This document shows, one piece after another, positions 55,501 to 62,029 of a stretch of 64,000 bases of DNA (position 1 is the first letter of the stretch; each line of letters starts with the position of its first letter). The stretch is from contig CM072148.1 of NCBI GenBank assembly GCA_036850595.1, positions 24,940,852 through 25,004,851 on the forward strand. The letters are read 5' to 3'. Source of the DNA: Rhyacichthys aspro. Its lineage: Eukaryota > Chordata > Actinopteri > Gobiiformes > Rhyacichthyidae. A program made the position numbers and the translations under genes. The notes beneath the pieces were generated by a model. The model ran no database searches, was not told the DNA's origin, and saw only the letters and a program-made list of their open reading frames with translations.

Positions 55501-57047
55501 CGCGTTGGAGGCTAACTGGGCCTCGTGCTGCTGTAGCATTCCCTCTACCCGAGCTAAGCGAGCCTGGGGAGAGGAGGTGTCTGCTGGGTCCATGTTTGGC
55601 CAGATTGTACTGTAACGGGGGTGGTTTGGACCCAAAAACAGTTCACAGGACAATGGGAACAGTTGGTAATGACCTTTATTGCCACAACAGCAAACAGGGA
55701 GCAGAGCAGTAAGAGTCAATTCAGCGTTCAGGTCTCTCTTCAGGCCAAAAGCCTGCACACAGTCTCTATAGCACGAGGGAGGGGTGAGGAACGAGTTCAG
55801 TTCCCCGGCAGCCAGGAGTAAAAGAGAGGAGCTTACTGTGGTCGCCGAGGCCGTAGCAAGGAGTCCGCAGCCCGTAGAGCCAGCCGGCCGTGCGGGAGCG
55901 CCGACGAGGGGAGAGCAGAGGAGCGGTCCGAGACAGGCGGGGGGGTCGAAACCAGAGCTGGAGAGTCGTGCATACTGCAGAGGAACAATCTGGCAGAGTG
56001 TGTGTGATCTGGTGAGTCTTACATACCGGACTGATTGGCAGATGAGCTGCAGCTGCAGCAGCGGGTGAGTGAGGAGGGGTGATCCGGTGGGAGTGGCTGG
56101 CAGGTAGAGAGGGGCAGAGGTGAGAGAGTACTGGGGCAGAGGAATAGGAGGAGATCCAGGGAAGATGAAACTGTGACAAACAGTCCCGATAATCTACCAG
56201 GGCAAAATCTAAGTACCGTAGGCACTGAATTTAACAAATATTTTCGGAACTCTGTCTGTGTCTTGGAACAAAAAGTCTAATTATTGACCAATCAGTATTC
56301 TTCCTGTAATCTCCAAGGTTGCTGAGAAATGGGTAGCAAAACAATTGAATATACATTTAAATAATGGCTACACATCCTTGCATTCAATGCAGTTTGGGTT
56401 TCGCAACCATCAGTTTCTGTAAACTGTCAACTGTACGCAAAAGTTTGCGTGATAGAAACTCCTGTATCGGGGCTGCATTTTTATCTGAATAAGGCCTCTG
56501 ATGCTGTCCACCACCAGGTTCTCTTATCAATCATCATCAATCCATCAATTGTATTGAGCCCCAATGACACACCAGAAATTCTGTTTAGTTTAGTTTTGTT
56601 TTTTTACAAAGACTATTGACTATAAGTCACACAAAACTAGACTTAAAAGGCATCTGCACCCCCAACAAAAACGTGAACTCTTTAACCCTAGAATTATTCA
56701 CTGTGGGTCACACAAAAAGTCAACTGTTTGACAACTTCTAAACCCTTTATCAGGGTGTGACAGTGTCCAAGTGTTCCCAGGAAAAAACAACTTTGTAATT
56801 CTGGGAGACAGTCAGATTTCATCGTCATCATAATTCTTATTCAGATTATGTGGGGTATAGTAATTATTGGATGAATGATACTGACATTTCTTTCTTTCAG
56901 ATCATGTTTGCTGTATTCGGAGTCTTTGTTCTGATCGACGACAGGAATGTTCTGGACGCGCAAAAGATCTTTGTTTCTGTTGCTTTGATCAACATATTGA
57001 AAATTCCTCTAAGCCAGCTGCCCTTTGCCATCAGCAGCACATCCCAG
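25435..57047 (+). CDS. ABCC (MRP-type) ABC transporter, four internal exons
   Basis: Four plus-strand exons, each a whole number of codons and each with good GT/AG borders: 25435-25596 (162 bp), 37423-37515 (93 bp), 38364-38567 (204 bp) and 56901-57047 (147 bp). Joined, they encode 202 continuous residues of the first core transmembrane domain: [18 protein letters not shown] (coupling region), [15 protein letters not shown] (membrane helix), [22 protein letters not shown] (the conserved ABCC loop) and [17 protein letters not shown] (membrane helix). The exon size series and phase 0 match what I recall of ABCC1-3/6 genes. MRP proteins export organic anions and conjugates across membranes using ATP; the nucleotide-binding domains lie outside this window. 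No stop or frameshift is seen, so the gene is probably functional. Exact paralogue (ABCC1, 2, 3 or 6-like) cannot be fixed from these exons. Introns of 11.8 and 18.3 kb are swollen by transposons. Confidence 0.9.
25597..26954. other. ABCC intron, no clear feature
   Basis: No recognisable element in the first 1.3 kb of the intron. Small open frames around 26546-26852 show no domain. Confidence 0.4.
26955..27400 (+). mobile_element. L2-like LINE reverse transcriptase fragment
   Basis: With frameshifts the plus strand reads [32 protein letters not shown], then [15 protein letters not shown] near 27250-27290, so the FADD catalytic motif is kept. A premature stop lies at 27125. This is the core of an L2-type reverse transcriptase. 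Upstream and downstream LINE parts are missing or too decayed to see. Confidence 0.8.
27401..27857. other. Unassigned sequence with an open frame
   Basis: 27614-27841 is open for 75 residues ([16 protein letters not shown] at its start). It vaguely recalls polyprotein scraps of non-LTR elements but has no diagnostic motif. Confidence 0.3.
27858..28092 (+). mobile_element. hAT-A copy 2, 5' part
   Basis: Starts with the hAT terminus CAGGGGTAGGCAATTA at 27858. It matches, in inverse orientation, the terminal 250 bp of hAT-A copy 1 at 24954-24700. The match resumes after 29454 on the far side of the inserted hAT-B (AACACCACA, then TGTCTCAAATAC), showing that hAT-B landed inside it. The far end of copy 2 was not identified. 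Confidence 0.65.
28093..29453. mobile_element. hAT-B, non-autonomous, nested in hAT-A
   Basis: Left end TAGGAGTGGGATAAATCGAT; right end on the minus strand TAGGGCTGGGAATTTTTTGG. The 8-bp flanks GTTAACAC (28085-28092) and TTTAACAC (29454-29461) differ by one base, as expected for a hAT target duplication. Both subterminal parts are rich in AATCGATT/GAATCGA-type words. No transposase is encoded. A SINE is inserted at 28748-29174, so the hAT itself is about 0.9 kb. Confidence 0.82.
28748..29174 (+). mobile_element. tRNA-derived SINE copy 1
   Basis: Flanked by a perfect 12-bp duplication ATGGTTTATTAA at 28736-28747 and 29175-29186. The head has box A-like TAGCAGAGGGGTTAGTGCTC and box B-like GGTTGTGAGTTCAAATCCC, as in tRNA-derived SINEs transcribed by RNA polymerase III. 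The body ends in CAGCTGGGATAGGCTCCAGC and a GATGAATGAATGAATG tail. The fish SINE subfamily name cannot be fixed. Confidence 0.92.
29462..29988. other. ABCC intron/hAT-A interior
   Basis: Probably the continuation of hAT-A copy 2 for an unknown distance, then host intron. No open frame or repeat recognised. Confidence 0.4.
30000..30498. mobile_element. Foldback-type MITE with compound inverted repeats
   Basis: About 80 bp at each end are inverted copies (30000-30080 vs 30418-30498), beginning AGCCTGGCCAGCCAGACC. Each 80-bp arm also contains its own inverted repeat: CCAGAC, ACTTTCTCT, then a spacer, then AGAGAAAGT, GTCTGG. An 11-bp direct repeat ACCAATTAATT flanks the element (29989-29999 and 30499-30509). 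The centre (~340 bp) is GC-richer. No transposase. Superfamily unclear; the 9-11 bp duplication would fit a Mutator-like mobiliser. Confidence 0.88.
30547..31040 (+). mobile_element. L2-like LINE 3' end
   Basis: The plus strand ends a LINE protein with [18 protein letters not shown] followed by ARRYRC and a stop. An untranslated tail then finishes in TGCAATGACAATAAAGCTTT, the classic L2 3' end recognised by its reverse transcriptase. It is 5'-truncated, abutting or cut by the foldback MITE side. Confidence 0.85.
31041..32580. other. ABCC intron, no clear feature
   Basis: AT-rich. A poly-T run at ~32213-32232 may be the tail of a retrocopied fragment on the minus strand, but the body is not recognised. 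Confidence 0.4.
32594..33027 (+). mobile_element. tRNA-derived SINE copy 2
   Basis: Same family and orientation as the SINE at 28748, about 95% similar by eye. Flanked by a perfect 13-bp duplication TAAATACTGAACC (32581-32593 and 33028-33040). Box B reads GGTCGTGAGTTTGAATCTC. Confidence 0.92.
33041..34084. other. ABCC intron, no clear feature
   Basis: AT-rich with no exon, repeat or terminal structure that I can recognise. Confidence 0.4.
34085..35990 (+). mobile_element. DIRS retrotransposon fragment (RT start + tyrosine recombinase)
   Basis: 34100-34250 reads [20 protein letters not shown] and [12 protein letters not shown], the start of a DIRS reverse transcriptase. A large internal deletion then jumps to the recombinase: [16 protein letters not shown] (up to 34402), continuing at 35358 as [24 protein letters not shown] and [12 protein letters not shown] further part near 35800-35910 ([10 protein letters not shown], then a KSDQLF-like word) follows with frameshifts. 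The terminal sequence GTAACTACAGTTCTATGAGA (35960s) looks like a DIRS end. A TTAA MITE interrupts the recombinase at 34403-35357. Confidence 0.82.
34403..35357. mobile_element. TTAA MITE copy 1 (955 bp), inserted in DIRS
   Basis: TTAAAGGTCCCATATTGTGC at the left and, on the minus strand, TTAAAGGTCCTATATTATAC at the right, with TTAA on both edges. Removing it together with one TTAA restores the DIRS recombinase frame exactly (…PSTV-KV…). No coding potential. A second copy is at 44770-45571. Confidence 0.92.
36030..36420 (-). mobile_element. DIRS fragment on the opposite strand
   Basis: The minus strand carries [20 protein letters not shown], a recognisable DIRS segment located between RNase H and recombinase. 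It abuts the plus-strand DIRS remnant tail at about 35990, so two DIRS pieces meet head to head. Confidence 0.65.
36430..36760 (-). mobile_element. LINE 5'-region fragment, same family as 60440-60770
   Basis: A segment beginning ATATCTGGGCACTCGGGGGA matches 60448-60770 over about 320 bp at roughly 85% by eye, including GACTGCGACTCTGTGTCCTA and GCCATGTCCAGTA. At 60.4 kb this sequence lies upstream of the minus-strand LINE endonuclease frame, so both are probably its 5' ORF region. Confidence 0.65.
36761..37422. other. ABCC intron before exon b
   Basis: Contains two hAT-like ends facing each other (CAGGGGTTACACAATAAAG at 36918 and, minus strand, CAGGGGTCATCAACTAAA ending at 37323). The flanks do not match, so an element of ~405 bp is only possible. 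A poly-T run lies at 37161-37177. Confidence 0.35.
37423..37515 (+). CDS. ABCC exon b (93 bp)
   Basis: Begins after GATTGACAG, ends TTACAG|GTAAAA. Encodes [17 protein letters not shown] and the basic [14 protein letters not shown], a membrane helix and the start of a cytoplasmic loop. Confidence 0.9.
37516..38363. other. Short ABCC intron between exons b and c
   Basis: 848 bp, free of recognisable insertions. Ends in an unusual TATGTA repeat tract (38331-38360) directly before the acceptor. Confidence 0.6.
38364..38567 (+). CDS. ABCC exon c (204 bp)
   Basis: Begins after GTGTAG (a TATG-rich tract replaces a normal polypyrimidine tract) and ends TTTCTG|GTAAGA. Encodes the cytoplasmic loop with [20 protein letters not shown] and FYAWEEVF. 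Confidence 0.92.
38637..39225. mobile_element. Probable MITE with 16-bp inverted ends
   Basis: CATGCGTCTCTGCTCC at 38637-38652 is perfectly inverted at 39210-39225. Similarity continues weakly inward. The enclosed DNA holds a second, independent palindrome (38932-38997). No clear target duplication. Confidence 0.5.
38932..38997. repeat. 66-bp near-perfect palindrome
   Basis: Arms of ~29 bp (GACTAAGTTT, then TAATTTGAATATTTAT) pair with the right arm through 38997 with two mismatches, leaving a loop of about 8 bases. AT-rich and able to extrude as a cruciform. Confidence 0.85.
39226..44769. other. First part of the 18.3-kb ABCC intron, mostly unassigned
   Basis: 5.5 kb of AT-rich sequence without exons. 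Weak hints only: AAAGGGTAACTCAACCCC at 41347 resembles a fish MITE terminus, and AACCTGAGGAGGGCAGCACT at 42281 recurs as a near match at 51286. No paired ends could be established. A-run at 44570-44582. Confidence 0.4.
44770..45571. mobile_element. TTAA MITE copy 2 (802 bp)
   Basis: Same ends and family as 34403-35357, TTAA on both edges, about 93% similar by eye. It lacks a block of about 150 bp corresponding to 34510-34660 of copy 1. It ends exactly where the minus-strand L2 LINE tail begins. Confidence 0.9.
45572..47096 (-). mobile_element. L2-like LINE with deleted RT core
   Basis: Minus strand, 3' end at 45572 (tail GATTCAAGATTCAA, with ATGACAATAAACACTTTGAA). Protein pieces read from right to left: [16 protein letters not shown] and [36 protein letters not shown] and [18 protein letters not shown] up to MLFIEY. 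Then comes a jump to [21 protein letters not shown] and [19 protein letters not shown]. The catalytic centre between the first Asp region and FADD is missing, at the junction near 46460-46520. Two frameshifts are also present. 5'-truncated near a poly-A/T tract at 46980. Confidence 0.88.
47385..47395 (+). promoter_or_regulatory. TATA-like box of the DIRS element
   Basis: GGTATAAAAGG lies ~190 bp ahead of the first gag-like frame, in the untranslated leader of the DIRS element; position and sequence fit a core promoter. Confidence 0.5.
47585..48600 (+). pseudogene. DIRS gag-like gene, frameshifted
   Basis: Different frames carry [20 protein letters not shown] (about 48180-48240), then [20 protein letters not shown] and [17 protein letters not shown] (48309-48420), a conserved gag-like block of fish DIRS elements. 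A highly acidic segment precedes them. At least two frame changes separate the blocks, so no continuous protein is made. Confidence 0.75.
48840..50133 (+). pseudogene. DIRS reverse transcriptase/RNase H
   Basis: The frame to 49230 has [39 protein letters not shown] and PILDLRGLN. After a stop at 49228-49230 the domain resumes with [28 protein letters not shown] and the catalytic YIDDW (49449). RNase H follows in another frame ([34 protein letters not shown]). It ends at ~50133. Several frameshifts; inactive. Confidence 0.85.
50481..50570 (+). repeat. Direct repeat, first copy
   Basis: Contains AACAGAACTCTCTGTTCCAG and GACTCACATTTTCATGTACT; repeated at 50871-50960, 390 bp downstream, with few mismatches. 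The word ACAGAACTCTCTGTTC is itself nearly palindromic and resembles a steroid hormone receptor half-site pair. Confidence 0.8.
50871..50960 (+). repeat. Direct repeat, second copy
   Basis: Second copy of the block at 50481-50570, about 90% identical by eye. Confidence 0.8.
51470..51740 (+). mobile_element. LINE fragment left of the Gypsy insertion
   Basis: The plus strand reads, with stops, pieces such as a [16 protein letters not shown] word and then a region corresponding to [10 protein letters not shown] in non-LTR elements. It continues on the far side of the Gypsy element at 56184, so it is the interrupted target LINE. Confidence 0.55.
51746..52093 (-). repeat. Gypsy 3' LTR, truncated
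   Basis: Matches the 5' LTR from the outer terminus to GTCGAAACCAGAG, after which the two diverge completely. About 220 bp of the U3 part, next to the expected polypurine tract, are missing. Confidence 0.88.
52275..52751 (-). pseudogene. Gypsy integrase remnant with chromodomain tail
   Basis: Two frames: the integrase zinc-binding start ([38 protein letters not shown]) and, after deletion of the whole DDE catalytic core, the C-terminal part ([18 protein letters not shown], then [11 protein letters not shown]). The last segment is a chromodomain that in relatives steers integration to chromatin. A 25-bp tandem duplication (52375-52425) sits at the chromodomain end. Confidence 0.8.
52752..54785 (-). 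pseudogene. Gypsy pol: zinc knuckle, protease, RT, RNase H
   Basis: 677-codon open frame. Near the start is a zinc knuckle remnant ([12 protein letters not shown]) lacking the first Cys. The protease has [15 protein letters not shown] motifs: [41 protein letters not shown] and the catalytic [13 protein letters not shown]. After VQSVLQRL the protein jumps to [14 protein letters not shown], a deletion of about 50 residues between RT and RNase H. RNase H has [18 protein letters not shown] and [15 protein letters not shown]. The frame ends at 52752 before the integrase. Long open frame means recent insertion, but the internal deletion makes activity unlikely. Confidence 0.85.
54691..55590 (-). 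CDS. Gypsy gag
   Basis: The minus strand starts at [18 protein letters not shown] (about 55590), just inside the 5' LTR, and runs open to 54691. It has an N-terminal coiled-coil-like Ala/Gln-rich region, a proline-rich spacer ([13 protein letters not shown]), the gag core ([30 protein letters not shown]) and a basic tail. This is the Retrotrans_gag type common in fish Gypsy elements. It forms the particle shell. It overlaps the following pol frame by about 95 bp, implying frameshifting or a mutation. Confidence 0.88.
   Translation of the reverse strand, partial: DPADTSSPQARLARVEGMLQQHEAQLASNAAEAQQSASALERALTSLATQVQQLAATMSQQAASASAPAPPAPAPGLPASTAPEPRVGAPECYSGDPEGCNPFLTNCSILFAMQPHTFVSEAARVAFTINHLSGRARLWGTAEWERGTPACSSFQAFTEELRKVFETISLGPDACGGLMSQRQGNRTVDDYAIDFRTQARLSNWNSTAQCDASLNGLALYIKDELVPFDLPASLDGLIELTSRLDRRIQARRRELRREGAERRLSTRLCGSPAAPDPLAEPTPGEGDAGGARQPDARGA
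55611..56178 (-). repeat. Gypsy 5' LTR (568 bp)
   Basis: Complete LTR, TG…CA on either strand. Its gag-proximal 345 bp are repeated at 51746-52093 with ~93% identity by eye. Confidence 0.9.
56184..56540 (+). mobile_element. LINE fragment right of the Gypsy insertion
   Basis: Plus-strand pieces [17 protein letters not shown] and [15 protein letters not shown] belong to a non-LTR reverse transcriptase, about 60 residues before its first catalytic Asp. The LDLRKAFDTVNH-like block appears as a degenerate word near 56490. The sequence is the continuation of 51470-51740. Confidence 0.7.
56541..56900. other. End of the long ABCC intron
   Basis: No element recognised; ends in a good polypyrimidine tract and CAG before exon d. 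Confidence 0.5.
56901..57047 (+). CDS. ABCC exon d (147 bp)
   Basis: Begins after CTTTCTTTCAG, ends ATCCCAG|GTATTA. Encodes a membrane helix ([10 protein letters not shown]) and [17 protein letters not shown], the segment before the first nucleotide-binding domain. Confidence 0.92.
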
Positions 57048-57220
57048 GTATTAGCAAATGTAATCACTCACCCCAACACACAACAGTAAAGAGTACCCCC
57101 TAACGTTAATAATCACATAGTTGTGTGAAACTTTGTGTGAATGTTAATCAATTTTAAGTTTTGGAAACACACTTTTTTTTTCTGTGTAACAGTACATTTA
57201 CTTGTGGTGGGGCACCAAAA

Positions 57221-57221
<1 letters not shown>

Positions 57222-57303
<82 letters not shown>

Positions 57304-57326
57304 TTAGTGTGTGTGTGTGTGTGTGT
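57222..57326. repeat. (GT)n microsatellite
   Basis: About 39 GT units, one GAGTTA interruption, then about 10 more. Located 175 bp after ABCC exon d. Likely length-polymorphic. Confidence 0.98.
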
Positions 57327-57448
57327 TGTGGAAAGACATGCTTTCAGAAAGAGAAAACACTATTGTACAGTATACCACTGCATAACGTGACATTGCTTCA
57401 AAATGCAGATTTGATGACAGGATGGATGAAATGATACATGGCCAGTTA

Positions 57449-60400
57449 ATTCAATTCAATTTTATTTGAATAGCCCAGTATCACAATGACAACTGCCTCA
57501 AAGGGCTTCACAATAAATGATCACACAAGACAGTAAATGCACAAACAGGCAGAGCAAGACAATATTCCCTGTCCTTAGACCCTCCATCAGGGTAAGGAAA
57601 AACTCAAAAAACCCAGTCGGGGAAAAAGAGAAACCTCAGGGAGAACCACAGAAGGAGGGATCCACCCCCAGGTCATACAGGCCATGCAAAAAGGAAAGTC
57701 TTAAGCCTAACCTTAAATATAGAGACTGTGTCTGCCTCTTTAACGTGAGCTGGAAGTTGATTCCATAAAAGAGGAGCTTGGTAACTAAAGGCTCTACCTC
57801 CCATTGTACTTTTGGAAACTCTAGGAACGACTAGTAGCCCTGCATTTTGAGAACGAAGTGCTCTATTTGGACAGTACGGCACTGTGAGGTCTCTGAGATA
57901 CGACGGGGCCTTCCCACTGAGGGCCTTATAAGTGAGGAGGAGGATTTTTAACTTAATTCTGAATTCTATTGGAAGCCAGTGAAAAGAGGCTAACACTGGG
58001 GTAATGTGCTCTCGTCTGTTTGTTCCTGTTAATATTCAAGCTGCTGTGTTTTTGATGAGCTGAAAACTTCTCAAGGAATTATTAGGGCATCCTGCCAGCA
58101 GAGAATAACAGTAGTCTAACCTTGATGTAACAAACACATGGATCAGTTTTTCAGCATCACTTTTAGATAAGATATTCCTAATTTTCCCTATGTTGCGCAG
58201 GTGAAAAAATGCCGTTTTACAAGCTTGGTTAATGTGTGTTTTAAACGATAAATCTTCGTCAAATATTACACCAAGATTCCTTACAGTTGAACTCGTAGCT
58301 ACACTAACACCATCTAAATTGACTAACTGGTTTGATAATGTGTCTCTTAGATTCCTGGGGCCTATTATAATCAACTCAGTTTTTTCTGGGTTTAAAAGAA
58401 GGTAATTTAACGTCATCCAGGTCCTTATGTCTTTCACTCACGCTTCTAGTTTGTCCATAGGATTGATCTTATCGGGTTTAATCAATAGATAAAGCTGGGT
58501 GTCGTTGGCGTAACAGTGGAAGATAATTCCATGTTTTCTGATTATACTGCCTAACGGGAGCATGTATAATGTAAAAAGTATAGGGCCTAATACAGATCCT
58601 TGTGGTACTCCATGGTTAACTTCTGTGGGTGCTGATGATTGCTCGTTAACTCTAACAAACTGGTATCTGTCTGTTAGATATGACTTAAACCAGCTGAGAG
58701 CTGATCCTCTGATTACAATGTCAGACTCTAACCTCTGTAAGAGGAGACTGTGGTCTATCGTATCGAAGGCTGTGCTGAGATCTAAAAGGACTAGGACTGA
58801 AGCCACTAACAGATCATTGGTGACTTTGACTAAAGCTGTTTCTATGCTGTGGTACGGTCTAAATCCTGACTGAAAAGCTTCAAATAAGTTGTTGTCCTGC
58901 AGATGATTGCATAACTGTTTAGCTACAATTTTCTCGAGGATTTTTGAAATAAAAGGAAGATTGGATATAGGTCGATAGTTTTCTAAGGTGCCTGGATCAA
59001 TTTGTTTTTTTCAACAGAGGTTTAATCACTGCTGACTTAAAAAACTGTGGGACATAGCCCGTTTCCAAGGATGTGTTTATTATAGTCAAAATAGTTTCAT
59101 CAATAAAAGGGAAGACCTCTTTAAAAAGTTTGGAAGGGATCAGGTCTGAGATACAGGTGGATGTTGTAGAAGACATGACGATTGAGGTTAATTCATTTAA
59201 ATCTACAGCGGTGAAGCGGTCTAACATTAAAAGAGGTTTGATTGGGGAATGAGCTTTTAGGGCACTAATCTGTTCTGAGGTAAAAGTGGGGTGGATTTGG
59301 TTATTTGGGTTACTAGGGTTATTTTTTTTTTTTTTTATCAATGTAGAATAATACGTAGTTTTAGCCTTATGCAGGGCTTGCTTATAAGTTGACAGACTGT
59401 ATTTCTAGGCCTTGAGTGACTACACGGAGTTGGAGTGACGCCATTGTCTTTCTAATTTACGCGTGGCTTGTTTGAGGAGACGAGTTTCTGGATTAAACAA
59501 GGGTGATTCTCTACAACTTCTGATGACCCTCGGTTTAAGCGGAGCTACACTATCCAGAGCTGTTTGCATTGAACACATTACAGTGTTAACAAGCTGATCG
59601 GTTCCACTGGGATTGGAGCTGTGGAGGTTGGTCTCTGTATTAACTGGAGCATTCCTTGCTAATATTGGCAGAATTACTTCTTTAAACTCTGAGGCAGTTT
59701 TATCCGATAATACTCTTCCAATATGTTTTTTTTTTGACAGGAACAGAGTAGTCCTCGAGTGTGAACTGAAAGGTAATTAAAAAATTATCCAATAGGACGG
59801 CGTTATGGGGCAGGATTTTTAACTGACTGATCTCTATACCATAGGTTAATATAAGGTCCAGGGTGTGGTTGTGCCTATGAGTGGGATCATTTATGTTTTG
59901 TATGAAACCGACAGAATCCAATAAGGCCATAAACGCACTGCTGAGACTATCACTGCTGTCATCAACATGAATGTTAAAGTCCCCTCCTATAATGATTTTA
60001 TCTGAGTCTAAAAGTGTACAGGATAGAAAATCTGAGAATTCATTTAGGAACTCGGAGTAAGGGCCAGGAGGACGGTAAATAATAACAAATGAAACAGGGT
60101 TTTGTTTTTTCCAGTTAGGGTGTGTACTGGACAACACAAGCCTTTCAAAAGAGCGACAGGACTGTTTCAGTCTCGGGCGAATCAATAAATTGGAGTGTGA
60201 GATTACTCCCACTCCTCCACCTCGGCCTGTGCTTTGAGGTGTATGGTAGTTTACATGTTTCTGTTAGAGACATTAGATGATGATCTCCAATTAAATCATT
60301 AACTCATTAAAGTGATTTAGACAAAATTGATCTGACATTTAGTAAAAAAACAGTTGACGACTCTGTTGTGTTTCCCTACATTTAAGTTTAAGTTAGGTGT

Positions 60401-60840
60401 GTTATTTATTGGTATTAGGTACCTACAGGGATTTGTGTTTGAGTACTGAAAATATCTGGGCACTCGGGGGACAGACACAGTCTCTATGGGGTGAGATGTT
60501 CCAAGAGAAGAAACAGAGAGGCGTTTAAGACTGCGACTCTGTGTCCTAACCAGACTAACAGCTACAACATCACCCGACTCCACATCCACACTATGCTGTC
60601 TTACAGGGTCTCTAATCCCCTGCGACCTGCTGAGATTCCTTGTGTTAAATGCACCGGATAGCCCTGTCTATATTACTAGACAAAATGGCAGTGCCATGTC
60701 CAGTAGGATGCAGGCCGTCTACCCTCAGCAGGCCTGGGCGGCCCCAGAAGGAAGGCCAGTTATCCACAAAACCAAAACCTTTCTGACTACAATACCGGGC
60801 CAACCACCGGTTCATGGAAACTAACCTGCTATTCTGCTCA
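57449..60840 (-). mobile_element. CR1/L2-clade LINE, nearly full ORF2, decayed
   Basis: 3' end at 57449 with the common fish tail ATTCAATTCAATTTTATTTG. Reading leftwards from 60212: endonuclease (60212-59700) with IIIGGDFNIHVDD and HRHNHTLDLILTYG; a linker; RT with [20 protein letters not shown] (58800), [21 protein letters not shown] and [11 protein letters not shown] (58500). The C-terminal part has VTSRLDYCYSLLAGCP (58120) and LHWLPI-like FHWLPIEFRIKLKILLLTYKAL (57990). Frames are broken at about 59700, 59000, 58440 and 58030. The 5' region (60440-60770) matches 36430-36760. Confidence 0.88.
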
Positions 60841-60971
60841 TCGTTACCCCTTACGGGGAGGAGGCCAGAGACGATTAATCAATGCCGGCTCATCTTGCTC
60901 CCTCACTCAAAAGTCCTAGCTAAGCTGTCTTTAGTCATCTCTGAGATGGAGATAAGACGGAGATAAGATTG

Positions 60972-61158
60972 CCTAGTTTAGCCCTGGTTTAGTCCTGGTT
61001 TGAAGCTATTTTTTACACCTAGTTTAGCCCTGGTTTAGTCCTGGTTTGAAGCTATTTTTATTACACCTAGTTTAGCCCTGGTTTAGTCCTGGACTGAAGC
61101 AACATTTATTACACCTAGTTTAGCCCTGGTTTAGTACTGGTTTGAAGCTATTTTTACG
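60972..61158. repeat. Tandem repeat, 46-48 bp, four copies
   Basis: Units start CCTAGTTTAGCCCTGG at 60972, 61018, 61066 and 61114 and continue GTTTAGTCCTGGTTTGAAGC and TATTTTTA. Unit length varies by 2 bp through the T-run. Related words occur near 3360-3430. Confidence 0.9.
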
Positions 61159-62029
61159 AAGACACTAACACTCGCTAATGTGCAAATGAAATGTAGCGGT
61201 AAAGAATCCAACATTCCCCTTAATGAATTCCAATTTGAACATAATAACCAATACAATATTACACAGATACTTTTCATGTTATCTCTTATGTAATATGAAA
61301 TGTGCGCTGCAGACGCGAGCATTCTTTATGATGGTCTCTGTCCAATCTTTGCGTCTAATTGCGTTTAACCACAACTGTCTTTTTTTTCTGTGGTGGACAA
61401 TGTTGGCTGGTATACGGTAAAGTAAAGTAAAACTTTAGTTTTGAGCCGCTTTTCCTCCTGTTCTGACATCCAACAACACAACACAAAGACAATTTACATG
61501 CAACGCCGGTGGTAGCTAGTTCTGTCTTCCTGTGTTTTGCCTCCAGCTAGTGTGGTGATGTCACAGAGACGTAGGCGGTTAAGGGGTCTATACGACGAAC
61601 TAACTAAAGTCTAGCAGAAGTACAAAAATATAACTGATTCTCAAGTGGGATGTGATATAGTGTGTTGACAGTGGAAGTGAAGTGACAGTGAATACAAATG
61701 TAACTTTAGGACAAAGCCAGGAGACGATCACGCGTCTGGCAGGTAGAGTCACTGGGATACGTCACTGGGGTACATCAGCAGCAGTGACAGCATAGAGCAG
61801 CGACAGCGTTTGTTTGTTTTGTTAATTGAACATGTGACCAACTCCCACATTAGAGAAAGTCTAAGTCATGTATTAAAATCAAACATTTTGCTTGTGTCTA
61901 CCATTTAGCCAGGACCAGAGATATACACGAGTTACATTTAGATAAAGTGACTGCTATACTTGAGAGATGCTCACCATGCACCAAAGAAGCTACATTGCAA
62001 TATTGAACACCTGCCTCTTTTAAAGATGA
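61159..62029. other. Unassigned, possible Gypsy leader
   Basis: No element bounded. As it precedes a Gypsy pol remnant it could contain its LTR or leader, but no second LTR is available for comparison. Confidence 0.35.

Larger units (their letters stand above)
51746..56178 (-). mobile_element. Ty3/Gypsy LTR retrotransposon with 5-bp target duplication
   Basis: Outer ends TGTAACGGGG (left) and TGTGACA (right) are flanked by AACAG at 51741-51745 and 56179-56183, a perfect 5-bp duplication. Transcribed on the minus strand: 5' LTR 56178-55611, gag, pol (protease, RT, RNase H, broken integrase), 3' LTR remnant. No envelope gene. The 3' LTR is shortened, RT-RNase H has an internal deletion and the integrase core is missing. 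Confidence 0.92.

Noticed and set aside
52759..55821. Plus-strand open frames across the Gypsy element
   Set aside because: Shadows of the GC-rich minus-strand gag/pol; no motifs.
51746..56178. Endogenous retrovirus with envelope
   Set aside because: Pol order and chromodomain integrase are those of Ty3/Gypsy; no envelope frame exists between integrase and the 3' LTR.
57202..57390. Valine/cysteine-repeat protein
   Set aside because: Translation of the (GT)n microsatellite.
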